Source: JANNWF01 sp052390415
GTDB lineage: Bacteria; Pseudomonadota; Gammaproteobacteria; Xanthomonadales; Xanthomonadaceae
Assembly: GCA_052390415.1 (NCBI GenBank)
Contig: JBQTGY010000058.1
Location: 1 to 14,236, forward strand
Direction of reading: 5' to 3'
Length of the DNA stretch: 14,236 bases
In this document: one piece after another, positions 13,116 to 14,236 of the stretch
Layout: each line of letters starts with the position of its first letter
Position numbering within the stretch: the first letter of the stretch is position 1
Notes under the pieces: generated by a model
Told to the model about the DNA's origin: nothing
Seen by the model: the letters and a program-made list of their open reading frames with translations, nothing else
Databases searched by the model: none
Made by a program: the position numbers and the translations under genes

Positions 13116-14236
13116 ATGGCCGTCATGCTTAAAAAACTTCTTACCGTTTGCGCGGCAGCCCTGATCACCATCAGCAGCGTAGCGATGGCGGTCGATCTGC
13201 GTGAAGGCCACCCCGACGAATACGTCGTCAAGCGTGGTGACACGTTGTGGAGCATCGCTGCCCGCTTCCTCAATGAGCCTTGGCTGTGGCCGGAGATCTG
13301 GCAAGCCAACCCGCAAATCGAGAATCCGCACCTTATATACCCGGGTGATGTGATCAGCCTGGCCTACTTGGGCGGCAGGCCCACTTTGTCGGTCACCAAG
13401 CTGTCGCCGCAAGCGCGTCGGCAGGCGCTCGATTCGATCCCTGCAATTCCACTGGCCGACGTCGAAGCCTTCCTGCGCAAGCCGCGGGTCATCGACAAGG
13501 AGACCATGGAAGGCCTGCCATACGTGTTGGAGCTTGAAGAAGGTCGATTGATGTCGACTTCGCGGCAGACGGCGTACGTGCGTGGCGCTGATTTCGAGCC
13601 TGGACAAGAGTTTGCCGTGGTGCGTCCGACGGTCCGTTTTGCCGTGCATCCGCACCCGGTCAACGGCCGCAAGCGTTTGAAAGCCGACGAATACACGCTC
13701 GCCCACGGGTTGGATCCGAAGACGTCCGGAATTGAATGGGCCTACTTCGCCGCGTCTGACAATGGCTTTGAAGTGCTGGGTTATGAGGTGATCGAGCGCG
13801 CCACCGGCATCATTACGGTGGGCGGTGACCCGGCCACATTCATGTTGGCCGAAGAAGGCACCGAGGTTCGCAAGGGCGACTTGCTGATGCCAATCGACAA
13901 TCGGCCCTTCGATCTCTCATTCCAGCCGCGCGCTCCGCGCTCGATCCCCGAAGACATGCGCGTGTTGGCGCAGACCGACCGCTTCGTATACGGCGGGCCG
14001 CGCGATGTGGTTGCGTTGTCGGCGGGTGCTGACGATGGCGTCGAGAACGGTCAGGTTTATTCGATCTACCGGCCGGGCGAACGGGTCGTCGATGAGGTCG
14101 CGCATCCGTACCCGATCAACAACAAATTCCATCGCAATAAGGTGAAACTGCCGGATGAGTTTGTTGGTCACGTGATGATTTTCCGCACTTTCGAAAAGGT
14201 GAGCTACGGCTTGATCATGGACGGCATCCGACCGGC
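13116..14236 (+). CDS. Secreted LysM-domain protein (incomplete at window end)
   Basis: The frame stays open to the window edge, giving 373 codons, so the protein is almost complete if it has the roughly 380-400 residues I recall for this family. It starts at ATG 13116 with GGGGA (13102-13106) 9 bases upstream; ATG 13125 is an alternative. MLKKLLTVCAAALITIS followed by AMA at 23-25 is a signal peptide. One LysM domain follows at about 36-83, with YVVKRGDTLWSIAARFL and PHLIYPGDVISL. It is expected to bind peptidoglycan in the periplasm. The remaining 290 residues contain beta-rich repeating blocks but no catalytic motif I recognise. In Xanthomonadales this gene typically stands divergent from def and before dprA. 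Confidence 0.9.
   Translation, partial: MAVMLKKLLTVCAAALITISSVAMAVDLREGHPDEYVVKRGDTLWSIAARFLNEPWLWPEIWQANPQIENPHLIYPGDVISLAYLGGRPTLSVTKLSPQARRQALDSIPAIPLADVEAFLRKPRVIDKETMEGLPYVLELEEGRLMSTSRQTAYVRGADFEPGQEFAVVRPTVRFAVHPHPVNGRKRLKADEYTLAHGLDPKTSGIEWAYFAASDNGFEVLGYEVIERATGIITVGGDPATFMLAEEGTEVRKGDLLMPIDNRPFDLSFQPRAPRSIPEDMRVLAQTDRFVYGGPRDVVALSAGADDGVENGQVYSIYRPGERVVDEVAHPYPINNKFHRNKVKLPDEFVGHVMIFRTFEKVSYGLIMDGIRP

Overview
The window looks like chromosomal DNA of a GC-rich gammaproteobacterium of the Xanthomonadales (Lysobacterales) type. The main reason is the right half: lysM-protein, def, fmt, rsmB, a DUF4390 gene and an NtrY-like histidine kinase in this order is, from memory, the arrangement typical of that order. 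All assignments below come from reading motifs; no database search was possible.

Left part (1-2933). After a leader with a nested hairpin and one doubtful 60-codon frame, three plus-strand genes form a compact unit: a MotA/TolQ/ExbB/ZorA-type proton-channel subunit, a MotB/ZorB-type partner with one membrane helix, a very long proline-free coiled coil and a C-terminal OmpA-like peptidoglycan-binding domain, and a small three-helix membrane protein. No flagellar, Tol-Pal, TonB or Zorya effector gene is beside them, so this is an ion-driven motor or force-transducing complex of unknown purpose. It is the most interesting coding unit in the window.

Middle part (2934-7391). A 422-base gap between convergent genes carries two REP/MITE-like palindromic elements that are inverted copies of each other. 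Then come a two-gene minus-strand unit (a four-helix membrane protein and a 113-residue protein of the family often labelled 'ADP-ribosylation/crystallin J1'), a divergent intergenic region with a perfect 32-bp palindrome, an unrecognised 170-residue protein, a LOG-type nucleotide phosphoribohydrolase, a tightly coupled minus-strand pair (free methionine-R-sulfoxide reductase and a stand-alone TfoX C-terminal-domain protein), and a lone bioD.

Right part (7421-14236). On the minus strand, def and fmt are separated by a 15-bp tandem repeat; fmt, rsmB, DUF4390 and the NtrY-like kinase then follow with overlapping ends (4, 8 and about 19 bp), which suggests one translationally coupled operon. It joins N-formyl-methionine handling, 16S rRNA methylation and envelope or nitrogen-type signalling. 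The response regulator NtrX that I would expect after the kinase is absent; convergent bioD lies there instead. Divergent from def, a secreted LysM protein runs off the right edge.

No tRNA, rRNA, CRISPR array, integrase, transposase or prophage gene was seen.
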